From Achromobacter deleyi (GTDB lineage: Bacteria > Pseudomonadota > Gammaproteobacteria > Burkholderiales > Burkholderiaceae_B), in contig NZ_CADIJO010000001.1 in NCBI RefSeq assembly GCF_902859705.1, positions 310,001 to 374,000 of the forward strand: a stretch of 64,000 nt of DNA. The letters run 5' to 3'. This document shows, in pieces, positions 56,456 through 64,000 of the stretch. The translations under genes were made by a program, and so were the position numbers. Each line of letters starts with the position of its first letter. Position 1 is the stretch's first letter. Below the pieces are notes generated by a model that saw nothing but the letters and a program-made list of their open reading frames with translations, did not search any database and was not told the DNA's origin.

Positions 56456-57343
56456 GTGAGCCGCAGCAGTTTCGATCGCGCAGGGCTTGCCCTGATGTTC
56501 AGCACCATCCTCGTATGGGCAGGCAGCTGGATCGCGATGAAACTGATCGTGCCGTACATCGGCCCCTTCGACTTCGTGGCGCTGCGCTACGTGGTGGGCG
56601 CCCTGGTGCTGTTTGCGCTGGTGATCGCCACGCGCCGGCCGCTGGCCATGCCGCCCTGGAAGCTGACGCTCTTGATCGGCCTGACCCAGACCGCCGGGTT
56701 CCAGGGCTTCGTGCAGACCGCGCTGGTGTCGGGCGGCGTAGGCAAGGTCTCGCTGATGGCCTACACGATGCCGTTCTGGGTGGTGCTGTTTGCCTGGGGC
56801 TTGCTGGGCGAGCGGCCATCGGCGCGGCACGGCGCGGGCATTGGTCTTGCCGCGATCGGCCTGGTGCTGTTCATCGAACCGTGGCATGGCCTGGGCGACA
56901 TGAAGCCGGTGCTGCTGGGGCTGGGCAGCGGGCTGTGCTGGGGCGTGGGCACGGTGCTGTCCAAGCGCATGTTCGACCGCCACGCGCCGGACGTGATGAC
57001 GTTCACGGCATGGCAGATGCTGTTCGGCGGGCTGGTGGTGACGCCGGTGGCGTTGCTGGTGCCGCAGATTCCCGCGCAGTGGGGCTGGCAGCTGTGGACC
57101 GGCATGACCTATATCGTGCTGATCGCCACGGCGGCGGGCTGGCTGCTGTGGCTGCAGGTGGTGCGGCGCGTGCCGGCCTCGATTGCCGGCCTGTCCAGCC
57201 TGGGCGTACCCGTGGTGGCGATGCTGATGGCGTGGGCGGTACTGTCCGAACGCCCGTCGCTGGCCGAACTGGGCGGCATGGCCTTGATTCTTGCCGGCAT
57301 TTTCGTGGTGAGCCGCGCGGCGCCGGCCGCGCGCACCCGTTGA
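56456..57343 (+). CDS. EamA/DMT-family transporter
   Basis: A 295-residue membrane protein with ten helices in two EamA repeats (about residues 12-140 and 150-290). It starts FDRAGLALMFSTILVWAGSWIAMK. The second repeat opens GLGSGLCWGVGTVLSKRMFD, and the end is MALILAGIFVVSRA. Members export amino acids and other metabolites. The GTG at 56456 has GGAG eight bases before it. It is followed 46 bases later by a threonine aldolase gene, hinting at amino-acid homeostasis. Confidence 0.82.
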   Translation: MSRSSFDRAGLALMFSTILVWAGSWIAMKLIVPYIGPFDFVALRYVVGALVLFALVIATRRPLAMPPWKLTLLIGLTQTAGFQGFVQTALVSGGVGKVSLMAYTMPFWVVLFAWGLLGERPSARHGAGIGLAAIGLVLFIEPWHGLGDMKPVLLGLGSGLCWGVGTVLSKRMFDRHAPDVMTFTAWQMLFGGLVVTPVALLVPQIPAQWGWQLWTGMTYIVLIATAAGWLLWLQVVRRVPASIAGLSSLGVPVVAMLMAWAVLSERPSLAELGGMALILAGIFVVSRAAPAARTR

Positions 57344-57389
57344 ACCGGCCCGTCTTCTACGAATTCCGTTTCCTGTCCGAGGATTCCTC

Positions 57390-58400
57390 ATGATCGATTT
57401 GCGCAGCGATACCGTTACCCGGCCGACCCCGGCCATGTTGCAAGCCATGACCAGCGCGCCGCTGGGCGATGACGTGATGGGCGACGACCCCACCGTGAAC
57501 CGCCTGCAGCAGGCCGTGGCCGAGCGCGCCGGCAAGGCGGCCGGCTTGTTCTTCCCGTCCGGCACCCAGAGCAACCTGGCCGGGCTGATGGCGCATTGCG
57601 AGCGTGGCGACGAATACCTGGTGGGCCAGCTGGCGCACACCTACAAGTACGAAGGCGGCGGCGCCGCCGTGCTGGCCAGCATCCAGCCCCAACCCATCGA
57701 ACACGCCGAAGACGGCTCGCTGCCGCTGGAAAAACTGGCGGCGGCCTTGAAGCCGGAAGGCGATCCGCACTTTGCCCGCACCCGTCTGCTGGCGCTGGAG
57801 AACACCTTCCACGGCAAGCTGATTCCGGCCGATTACATCCGCGCGGCCACCGATTGGGCGCGCAGCCACGGCCTGGGCACGCACCTGGATGGCGCGCGCG
57901 TCTTCAACGCCGCGGTCGCCAGCGGCAAGCCGCTGGCTGATATGTGCGAGTCGTTCGACTCGGTCTCGATCTGCTTTTCGAAGGGACTGGGCGCGCCGGT
58001 CGGGTCCGTGCTGGTGGGCAGCGCCGAGTTGATCGCCCGCGCGCGCCGCTGGCGCAAGATGCTGGGCGGCGGCCTGCGCCAGTCCGGCGTGCTGGCCGCG
58101 GCCTGCCTGTACGCGCTGGAGCACAACGTCGACCGCCTGGCCGACGACCACGACAACGCGCGCCAACTGGCCGAGGGCCTGCGCGGCATCGCGGGGGTGC
58201 GGGTGCTGAGCCAGGACACCAACATGGTGTTTGCGCAATTCGAACCGGCGCGCTGCGAGGCGCTGACTGCGGCGCTGGCCGCCGACGGCATTCTGATGCG
58301 TGCCGTCTACGGCGGCCCGACGCGGCTGGTGACCCACCTGGACGTGTCCGCGGCGGACGTGCGCCGCGTGGTCGAGGCCGTGGCGCGCCACCTGGGCTGA
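57390..58400 (+). CDS. ltaE: Low-specificity L-threonine aldolase
   Basis: A 336-residue fold-type-I PLP enzyme that cleaves L-threonine or L-allo-threonine to glycine and acetaldehyde. Family signatures are MIDLRSDTVTRPTPAM, GDDVMGDDPTVNRL, LENTFHGKLIP, HLDGARVFNAAVA and the PLP lysine in ICFSKGLGAPVGSVL. GAGGA precedes the ATG. It is likely cotranscribed with the EamA gene. Confidence 0.9.
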   Translation: MIDLRSDTVTRPTPAMLQAMTSAPLGDDVMGDDPTVNRLQQAVAERAGKAAGLFFPSGTQSNLAGLMAHCERGDEYLVGQLAHTYKYEGGGAAVLASIQPQPIEHAEDGSLPLEKLAAALKPEGDPHFARTRLLALENTFHGKLIPADYIRAATDWARSHGLGTHLDGARVFNAAVASGKPLADMCESFDSVSICFSKGLGAPVGSVLVGSAELIARARRWRKMLGGGLRQSGVLAAACLYALEHNVDRLADDHDNARQLAEGLRGIAGVRVLSQDTNMVFAQFEPARCEALTAALAADGILMRAVYGGPTRLVTHLDVSAADVRRVVEAVARHLG

Positions 58401-58410
58401 GCCGCTGCAA

Positions 58411-59745
58411 TCACGCCGCTGCGCGCAGCACGTCCGACAGCACTGAGAACAATTCGTCGATCTGCGCCCGTTCGATGATGAGCGGCGGCGACAGCAGCAT
58501 GGTGTCGCCGGCCGATCGGATCAGGCAGCCGCGTTCCAGGCAGGCCTGGTGCACCGCGAAGCCGCGTTGCCCGGGCTTGCCGTCCTGCGGCGCCAGTTCG
58601 ATGGCGGCCAACAGGCCGATGTTGCGGATGTCCACCACGTGGGGCAGGCCTTTCAGGCTGTGCGCGGCGTCTTCCCAATAGCGCCACAATTCGCGGCTGC
58701 GCTGGAACAGGCCTTCGCGCCGGCAGATGTCCAGCGTGGCCAGCCCTGCGGCGCAGGCTACCGGGTGGCCCGAATAGGTGTAGCCGTGCGCCAGCTCGAT
58801 GGCGCTGTCCGGGCCTTGCATGAAGGCGTCGTAGACATGCTGGCGCACCAGCGTGGCGCCCATCGGGATCGCCCCGTTGGTCAGCCCCTTGGCGCTGGTG
58901 ATGATGTCGGGCGTGACGCCGAAATGGGCGGATGCGAAGGCGCCGTCGATGCGGCCGAACGCACAGATCACTTCGTCGAAGATCAGCAGGATGCCGTGCG
59001 CATCGCAGATCTGCCGCAGCTTTTGCAGGTAGCCCTTGGGCGGCACCAGCAGGCCGGTGGAACCGGCCACCGGCTCGACGATCACCGCGGCGATGGTGGA
59101 CGCGTCGTGCAGCGCCACGATGCGCTCGAGCGTGTCGGCCAGGTGCGCGCCCCAATCGGGCTGGCCGCGGGTGTAGGCCATGTGTTCGCGGTCGTACGTA
59201 TGCGGCAGGTGGTCGACGTAGGGCAGCAGGTTGCCGAAGGGCTTGCGATGGCCGCCGATGCCTGACACCGACAGGCCGCCGAACCCCACGCCGTGATACC
59301 CGCGTTCGCGGCCGATCAGGCGGACGCGCTGGCCCTGGCCGCGGGCGCGGTGATAGCCCAGCGCGATCTTCAGCGCGGTATCGACGGCTTCGGAGCCGGA
59401 ATTCGAAAAGAACACATTGGAAAAGCCGGCCGGGGCTTCCTGGCACAGGTTTTCGGCCAGCTCGAACGCCAGCGGATGACTCATCTGGAACGACGGCGCG
59501 TAATCCAGTTCATAGGCGGTGCGTGCGATGGCCTCGACGATTTCGGGGCGGCGGTGGCCGGCGTTCACGCACCACAGGCCCGCGATGCCGTCCAGCACCC
59601 GGCGTCCGTCCGGACGGATGTAGTGCATGCCTTCGGCGGCGCTGAACAGCACCGGATCGCGCTTGTACCGCCGGTTGGCGGTGAAGGGCATCCAATAGGC
59701 TTCGGCGTTCAGGGCGGTGGGGGAGTGGGGAGCGGGCGACGACAT
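58411..59745 (-). CDS. Class III aminotransferase, beta-alanine:pyruvate type
   Basis: A 444-residue omega-amino-acid transaminase. It opens YWMPFTANRRYKRDPVLF, close to known beta-alanine:pyruvate transaminases. Other parts are FFSNSGSEAVDTALKIAL, the Asp of FDEVICAFGRIDGAF, and the PLP lysine in ITSAKGLTNGAIPMG. The product from beta-alanine would be malonate semialdehyde, a substrate of MmsA encoded at 46-47 kb. It is preceded by a GntR gene on the same strand, with a palindromic operator between. Confidence 0.86.
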   Translation of the reverse strand: MSSPAPHSPTALNAEAYWMPFTANRRYKRDPVLFSAAEGMHYIRPDGRRVLDGIAGLWCVNAGHRRPEIVEAIARTAYELDYAPSFQMSHPLAFELAENLCQEAPAGFSNVFFSNSGSEAVDTALKIALGYHRARGQGQRVRLIGRERGYHGVGFGGLSVSGIGGHRKPFGNLLPYVDHLPHTYDREHMAYTRGQPDWGAHLADTLERIVALHDASTIAAVIVEPVAGSTGLLVPPKGYLQKLRQICDAHGILLIFDEVICAFGRIDGAFASAHFGVTPDIITSAKGLTNGAIPMGATLVRQHVYDAFMQGPDSAIELAHGYTYSGHPVACAAGLATLDICRREGLFQRSRELWRYWEDAAHSLKGLPHVVDIRNIGLLAAIELAPQDGKPGQRGFAVHQACLERGCLIRSAGDTMLLSPPLIIERAQIDELFSVLSDVLRAAA

Positions 59746-59783
59746 GGGGATCCTGTTTTCGGGAAGTTCAGGGTCCGGCTATT

Positions 59784-59809
59784 TTGTATTAATACAATGA
59801 AAAATACAA
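59784..59809 (-). promoter_or_regulatory. Palindromic operator upstream of the aminotransferase
   Basis: TTGTATTAATACAA (59784-59797) is a perfect 14-bp palindrome, and another half site ATACAA lies at 59804-59809. The spacing and AT core resemble operators of FCD-type GntR regulators. They lie where the aminotransferase promoter should be, so the adjacent GntR protein probably represses it. Confidence 0.55.
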
Positions 59810-59834
59810 TTCAGGGCCGACCCTGGCCCCCTTG

Positions 59835-60716
59835 TCAGGATGCCTGCAACGAAGCCTGCAGATGGCGCCGCATCAACCGCGCCGCTAGTTCCTGGTCGCC
59901 CGTTTGCAGGGCGTCGATGATCTGCAGATGCTCCTGCGTGGACCCGACGTAGCGGGCGTCGCGATGGAATGCGGCGTGCTCTTCCAGCCGGCGCAGCTGG
60001 TTCTGCTGCTGCACGGCCTGCAGGATGTACCGATTGCCCGAGAAGCGCGCCAGCATTTCATGGAACGACGCGTTCAGCGCGAAGAATTCGGTGGCGGAAA
60101 TGTCGGCGTCCTGGCGCTGCGCCAGGGCTTCGTGGGCAGCGCGCATGCGGGCCAGCGCGTCGCGGTCCAGCTTGAAGGTCGGTTCCAGCAGGCCGGCGCA
60201 TTCGATCGCCATGCGGAAGCGGTAGCTTTCATCCAGGGCTGCGCGGCCTTCCAGCGACGGCGCGAATTGCCAGCCGTGGCCTTTGCGCTTTTCGATCAGG
60301 CCATCTGCCGACAATTGCAGCAGGGCCTTCACCAGCACGCTGCGCGGCGCGGGATAGCGCTGCAAAAGGTCGCTCTCGGTGAACTGATCGGGCAGCGCGC
60401 GGGTGGCGCGATCGTCGATCAGCCGGCGGTACAGCTCTTGTTGGGTCGGGCCGGCGCCGGTGATGGCCGGCGGGGGCAGCGCGGCCGTGTCGGCCACGGT
60501 GTAGCCGCTGTTGGGCCGATGCGTGATCAGGCCTTGCGTGGCCAGCAGCTTGAGCGCACCCCGCACCGGAGTCCGCGACACCTCATAGCCGGCGGCCAGC
60601 GCTTCTTCGGACAGGTGGGTGCCGGGCGTGTAGCGCCGGGCCAGGATGTCCTGGGCGATCAGGCGGGCCAGATCGACTTGCAGCGGGGTGGGGCGGGCAG
60701 GGGCGGCGGTGGACAT
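59835..60716 (-). CDS. GntR-family regulator with two winged-helix domains and FCD domain
   Basis: A 293-residue regulator. The first GntR winged helix is at about residues 12-75 (TPGTHLSEEALAAGYEVSRT, then GALKLLATQGLITHRPNSGY). A second winged-helix-like unit follows at about 90-153 (LYRRLIDDRATRALPDQF, then VLVKALLQLSADGLIEKRKG). The ligand-binding FCD helical bundle runs from about 160 to 290, with FFALNASFHEMLARFSGN. Usual FadR/FCD proteins of 220-250 residues have one DNA-binding head. It lies upstream of the aminotransferase and probably controls it. Confidence 0.85.
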   Translation of the reverse strand: MSTAAPARPTPLQVDLARLIAQDILARRYTPGTHLSEEALAAGYEVSRTPVRGALKLLATQGLITHRPNSGYTVADTAALPPPAITGAGPTQQELYRRLIDDRATRALPDQFTESDLLQRYPAPRSVLVKALLQLSADGLIEKRKGHGWQFAPSLEGRAALDESYRFRMAIECAGLLEPTFKLDRDALARMRAAHEALAQRQDADISATEFFALNASFHEMLARFSGNRYILQAVQQQNQLRRLEEHAAFHRDARYVGSTQEHLQIIDALQTGDQELAARLMRRHLQASLQAS

Positions 60717-60764
60717 GGACGAACGCAGGGGCGGCGGTGGGGCAATGGTAACGGACGGGCGCAG

Positions 60765-60801
60765 AAAAAAAAGGGCGTACCCCCTTGCGTGGGTACGCCC
60801 T
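60765..60801 (-). terminator. Terminator of the autotransporter gene
   Basis: A perfect 11-pair stem (AGGGCGTACCC / GGGTACGCCCT, eight-base loop) ends in an eight-T run on the minus strand, 73 bases past the stop. Confidence 0.85.
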
Positions 60802-60873
60802 AAGAGACCCGGTGGCCCACCAGGCCTCTCCAGCGATATCCGCGCTTGCGCGCGGATATCCAGCGAACTTGCG

Positions 60874-63300
60874 TTAGAAGCGCCAGCTGACGTTCACGGT
60901 GCCCGTGTTCTGCTGGTTGCCGTTGCCGAACTGGCCGGAGTAGGCCAGGCCCAGCGTGGCGTTCTTGCTCATGGCCATGTCCACGCCCAGCGCCACCACG
61001 GCCGCGTCACGCGACAGCGGCGTGCCGGCCACAGTGAAGGGCTGGCTGCCGTCGAACGACATCGTGGTTTCCGGATTGACGTCGCCGTAGGCATGGCGCC
61101 AGCCCAGCGTGCCGCGCAGGCGGGCGGCGTTCTGGCCCATGTCGAACGTGGTCTGCGCATGCAGGCCCAGCGTGGTGGTGGCCACCTTGTTGCTGTTGCC
61201 GCGGCCGCTGAGTGCAGCGTCTCCGCCTGATTCCGAGAAGCCGCGGGTGCGCAGGTCGCTGAAATCGGCGCCGACGAACGGTTCGAGCGTGACGCGGTCG
61301 TTCAGGGGGATGGCGTAGCCCACCTCGGTGAAGACCTGGCCGGTGCTGGCGCTGTAGTCCGACTTCAGGGCTTGCAACTGGCCTGCCGCGTTGATGTTGC
61401 GCTTGCTGCTGACGTCGTGCCAGGTGTAGGCCACGCCGCCGCTGACGTTGAGCTTGCCTGCGCCGGCTTCGAAGGCCTTGCCGCCGTAGATGATGGCGCT
61501 GTAGCTGTCGACGTCGGTCTTGGCCGAGCGGTCGCTCACGGTGATGCGGCTGCTGGTGTAGCCCAGCGCGCCGCCCAGGCGCCAGCCGTTGCCGATGCCA
61601 TGGTCGCCGCCGACGAACAGGCCGGCGTCGGTTTCGCGGGCCTTGGCCGCGTTGCCGTTGCCGTCCATGGTGCGCCAGTTGCCGAACACCTGGGCCCACA
61701 TGGGTTGCGCCGCCGAGCGCGGCAGCGCGGACGCCTCGCCACGGCCGACCTGGGCCGTGGCCGGACCAGGCACCCAGCCGGCGTTCATGTTGGCATGCAG
61801 GTGGGCCAGCGGCAGGTTCACCACGTTGTTGGTCACGTTCTGCATCGCCGAAACGGTGCTGACGTGCGATTCGCCCGCCAGGTCGGCAAACACGCCGGCC
61901 GGTGCGCCTTCCGGCAGGTTCAGCACGCGGCTGTACAGGGCATTGGTGGTCGGCAGGCTTTGCAGGGCGCGGGCGGTCGAGCGTTGGTTGCCGGTCACGG
62001 CCAGGTCGGCGAACTCGATGGGGCGCGTGGCGCCGCCCGAATTGCCGGGCGTGGCGGGCGGCGTGGCGGTGTCGACCGGCGGCGTGACGGGATCGACAGG
62101 GGGCGTGCCCGGATCGACCGGCACGGTCTTCAGATCGACTTTCAGCACGACGTCGTTGCCGCTATAGGCAAGCTTGGGGTCCAGGAACGCCAGGTTGCTG
62201 GAGACGCCGGTGAACTTGCTGCCATTCAGGCCGCCGTCCGCCGTCAGGATGGTGTAGGCGGTGGAGGCGGCGTAAGTACCGCCGGACCCCACGTGCAGCA
62301 CGGAACCGGCCAGGTTGGCCACGCCCAGCGCATGGACTTTGTCGCTTCTGCCGTCGGCGGTGGCGTCGACGCGGTAGGTCGAATTTGCGTCGAAGGTCAG
62401 GTCGCCGTTGATCTGCAGGGTGCCGACCGGGGCGCTGGCGGTGCCGGGCGACAGGGTCGCGCCGGCCAACAGCGTGGTGGGGCCGACTTCGCCCGAGCCG
62501 GCCAGCGTGCCGGCGACCGACAGCAGGCCCTTCACTTCGAAGCTGGCCATTGTCAGGGTGGCGTAGCTGGCCACGGTGACGTCGCGGCCGCGGATGATGG
62601 CCAGCGGGGTGTAGTTGGTGTTGATGTTGACAGTGCCGGCGCTGCCCTCGACGGCGCCCGTGATGCTGCCGCCGTTGATGTCCAGCGTTCCCGAGCCCAG
62701 CCGCACGATGCCGTTGATCGTGCCCGTGTTGGCGATACTGATGGGCGTGCTGGCGCCGGATACATCCACCGCGACGCCATCGATCTTGCTGTTGATGGTG
62801 CCGGTGTTGGTGATGCCGCGTCGAACTGTCGCGCCCGACACCACGATACCCGCGTCGATGGTGCCGCTGTTGCCGATGCGTCCGCTGATCGTGCTACCGC
62901 CGGTCACCTCGATGCCTACGCCCGTGCCGAAGCTGCCGGAGATGCGGCCAATGTTGATGAGGTCACCGGTGATCGAACTGGCATTTCGAATGCTGATGGC
63001 GGAATCGCCGGTCACCTGCCGGGTGTCTTCATTGCGGATCGAGCCTTCCACGGTCGACGCGTCGACCTTGATGCCCGAGCCGCCGGTGGCCGAGTTCCAC
63101 ACGGTGCCATTGTTGATGACGTTGCCCCGCAGGGTGGCGCCGTTGATGATGTTGATGGAGACGTCGGTGCCGGTATTCGTGAGGTTGCCGCTTTGCGTCG
63201 TGCCGTTGAGGTCAACCGCGAAAGCAGACGTCGTCGCCAGGGGCGAGAAGCTGACGGCCAGGACGAGCGCCAGGGGGGTGAGTTGGAAGCGGGGATGCAT
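60874..63300 (-). CDS. Autotransporter (type Va) with beta-helix passenger
   Basis: An 808-residue outer-membrane protein. The signal peptide ends near SAFA (about residue 28). The passenger (about 29-400) is built of beta-helix turns with repeated NTGTIN and NSGTI motifs, and ends in an autochaperone-like region (LNGSKFTGVSSNLAFLDPKL). A Pro-rich linker follows (around bases 62045-62125, PVDPGTPP repeats). The C-terminal barrel domain (about 530-808) ends in VSWRF, the terminal Phe required by the BAM machinery. No protease triad is evident, so an adhesin-like role is likely. Confidence 0.9.
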   Translation of the reverse strand: MHPRFQLTPLALVLAVSFSPLATTSAFAVDLNGTTQSGNLTNTGTDVSINIINGATLRGNVINNGTVWNSATGGSGIKVDASTVEGSIRNEDTRQVTGDSAISIRNASSITGDLINIGRISGSFGTGVGIEVTGGSTISGRIGNSGTIDAGIVVSGATVRRGITNTGTINSKIDGVAVDVSGASTPISIANTGTINGIVRLGSGTLDINGGSITGAVEGSAGTVNINTNYTPLAIIRGRDVTVASYATLTMASFEVKGLLSVAGTLAGSGEVGPTTLLAGATLSPGTASAPVGTLQINGDLTFDANSTYRVDATADGRSDKVHALGVANLAGSVLHVGSGGTYAASTAYTILTADGGLNGSKFTGVSSNLAFLDPKLAYSGNDVVLKVDLKTVPVDPGTPPVDPVTPPVDTATPPATPGNSGGATRPIEFADLAVTGNQRSTARALQSLPTTNALYSRVLNLPEGAPAGVFADLAGESHVSTVSAMQNVTNNVVNLPLAHLHANMNAGWVPGPATAQVGRGEASALPRSAAQPMWAQVFGNWRTMDGNGNAAKARETDAGLFVGGDHGIGNGWRLGGALGYTSSRITVSDRSAKTDVDSYSAIIYGGKAFEAGAGKLNVSGGVAYTWHDVSSKRNINAAGQLQALKSDYSASTGQVFTEVGYAIPLNDRVTLEPFVGADFSDLRTRGFSESGGDAALSGRGNSNKVATTTLGLHAQTTFDMGQNAARLRGTLGWRHAYGDVNPETTMSFDGSQPFTVAGTPLSRDAAVVALGVDMAMSKNATLGLAYSGQFGNGNQQNTGTVNVSWRF

Positions 63301-63352
63301 GAGAAGTGACCATGTAAATTTCGTGTCTGAAATATACCGATCATTGCATCGT

Positions 63353-63372
63353 CAAATCTGAGCAAATCTGAG
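63353..63372 (-). promoter_or_regulatory. Tandem 10-bp repeats upstream of the autotransporter
   Basis: CAAATCTGAG occurs twice in direct succession. On the coding strand the pair runs straight into TTGACG, a -35-like hexamer; TATATT follows after 13 bases, shorter than normal. Direct repeats at one-helical-turn spacing are typical response-regulator sites. Confidence 0.5.
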
Positions 63373-63542
63373 CGCTTTGTAAGGCGGCTGATTAAACGAG
63401 AAAATAAAGGGTAAATGACTATTAAATGGACGACAAAGGCTGAAATTGATCTTTTCTGAAAATGCCAGCAAAGATACAAATAGATGCTTTCGCGCAACAT
63501 ATTGTCGACAGCCGACATCGGCGGGGTAGCCAAAGCGGTGAC

Positions 63543-64000
63543 TCACCCCGCGGCGTGATACGGCAGGCTTAGCCGAAAGCACACCGGTTCGTCGCCGCCG
63601 GCGCCCGACAGCACCACCGTGCCGCCCAGCCGTTCGGCAATCGCCTTGACCAGATACAGCCCCAGTCCGGCGCCCGGATGGCGCAACGCGTTCTGGCCTC
63701 GATAGTATTTCTGGAACAGGCGTTCCTGGTCTTCGGCGAGGATGCGTTGGCCGGGGTTGGCGACCTCGATGTGCAGCCTGTCGTCCCGGGCGCGTACCGA
63801 GACGGTCACCCTGCCCCCTTCAGCACAGTGTCGGTCGGCATTCGCCAGCAAGTTGCGCAGGGCGATGTGCAGCATGCTGGCATCGCAATCCAGCACATGG
63901 TCGCCTTCGCCATACTCGTTCTGGATGCGGCCGGGGGCGAAGTCCCGTTCCAGGTCGGCCAGCATGGCTGGCACGTCGCAGCGGGCCAGGCGCAGGTCGG
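63543..64000 (-). CDS. Sensor histidine kinase, C-terminal ATP-binding part (5' end outside window)
   Basis: The last 152 residues of a two-component kinase. The N box is MLHIALRNLLANADRHC, followed by a G1-like stretch (IEVANPG), the F box RLFQKYYRG and the G2 box GAGLGLYLVKAIAERLGG. The frame continues past the window edge, so the sensor and His-phosphorylation domains are not visible. The gene points the same way as the autotransporter, with an AT-rich 242-bp gap between. Its partner regulator may act on the tandem repeats in that gap. Confidence 0.87.
   Translation of the reverse strand, partial: DLRLARCDVPAMLADLERDFAPGRIQNEYGEGDHVLDCDASMLHIALRNLLANADRHCAEGGRVTVSVRARDDRLHIEVANPGQRILAEDQERLFQKYYRGQNALRHPGAGLGLYLVKAIAERLGGTVVLSGAGGDEPVCFRLSLPYHAAG

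Noticed and set aside
61372-63309. A plus-strand open frame of about 645 codons opposite the autotransporter
   Set aside because: Mirror of the repetitive beta-helix coding sequence, with biased composition and no ribosome site or motifs.

Overview
The window is GC-rich chromosomal DNA of a betaproteobacterium, most likely Alcaligenaceae close to Bordetella or Achromobacter. This rests on the housekeeping gene order (relA; trpBA-accD; yceD-rpmF-plsX-fabHDG-acpP-fabF; rpoE-rseA-rseB-mucD; lepA-lepB-rnc-era-recO), a PagL lipid A deacylase, a Bug-type solute receptor and a classical autotransporter. About 57 protein genes are supported. I saw no rRNA, tRNA, CRISPR array, insertion sequence or prophage.

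Layout. 1-10.5 kb: the end of relA, an MHS-type transporter, argE, a trpB-trpA-accD run, pagL and a convergent rne. 11-16.6 kb: rluC with a HAD phosphatase, the periplasmic methionine-sulfoxide repair pair msrPQ, and a compact yceF / RsmI-like methylase / amidase operon. 16.6-32.7 kb: a long plus-strand core of fatty-acid synthesis, the sigma-E envelope-stress module with its DegP-type protease, and the lepA-recO run. 32.7-39.1 kb looks accessory: a LysR regulator divergent from a PLP enzyme, a zinc deacylase and a Bug receptor, then a nucleotide-carrier-like transporter and a Tat-signal aldo/keto reductase. 39.1-43.7 kb returns to core genes (YccA-like, a DUF2486-like repeat protein, holC, pepA, lptF).

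43.8-64 kb is metabolic and adaptive: a LysR regulator divergent from an orphan amino-acid binding protein plus mmsA, then cysB, an iron-box-controlled DUF2325 gene, an NlpC/P60 lipoprotein, a prpE-GlcG-transporter operon, acs, an EamA exporter, a threonine aldolase, a beta-alanine:pyruvate-type aminotransferase with an unusual two-headed GntR regulator, an autotransporter, and the C-terminal part of a histidine kinase at the edge.

Possible links: the aminotransferase would make malonate semialdehyde, which MmsA could convert to acetyl-CoA, while PrpE and Acs activate propionate and acetate. The sigma-E module, MucD, LepB, LptF, PagL and MsrPQ all serve the cell envelope. The regulatory DNA gives the most interesting signals: a Fur-like box lying on the promoter of the DUF2325 gene, tandem 10-bp repeats before the autotransporter next to the kinase gene, a perfect palindrome in the rne leader, and palindromic operators beside the LysR and GntR genes.
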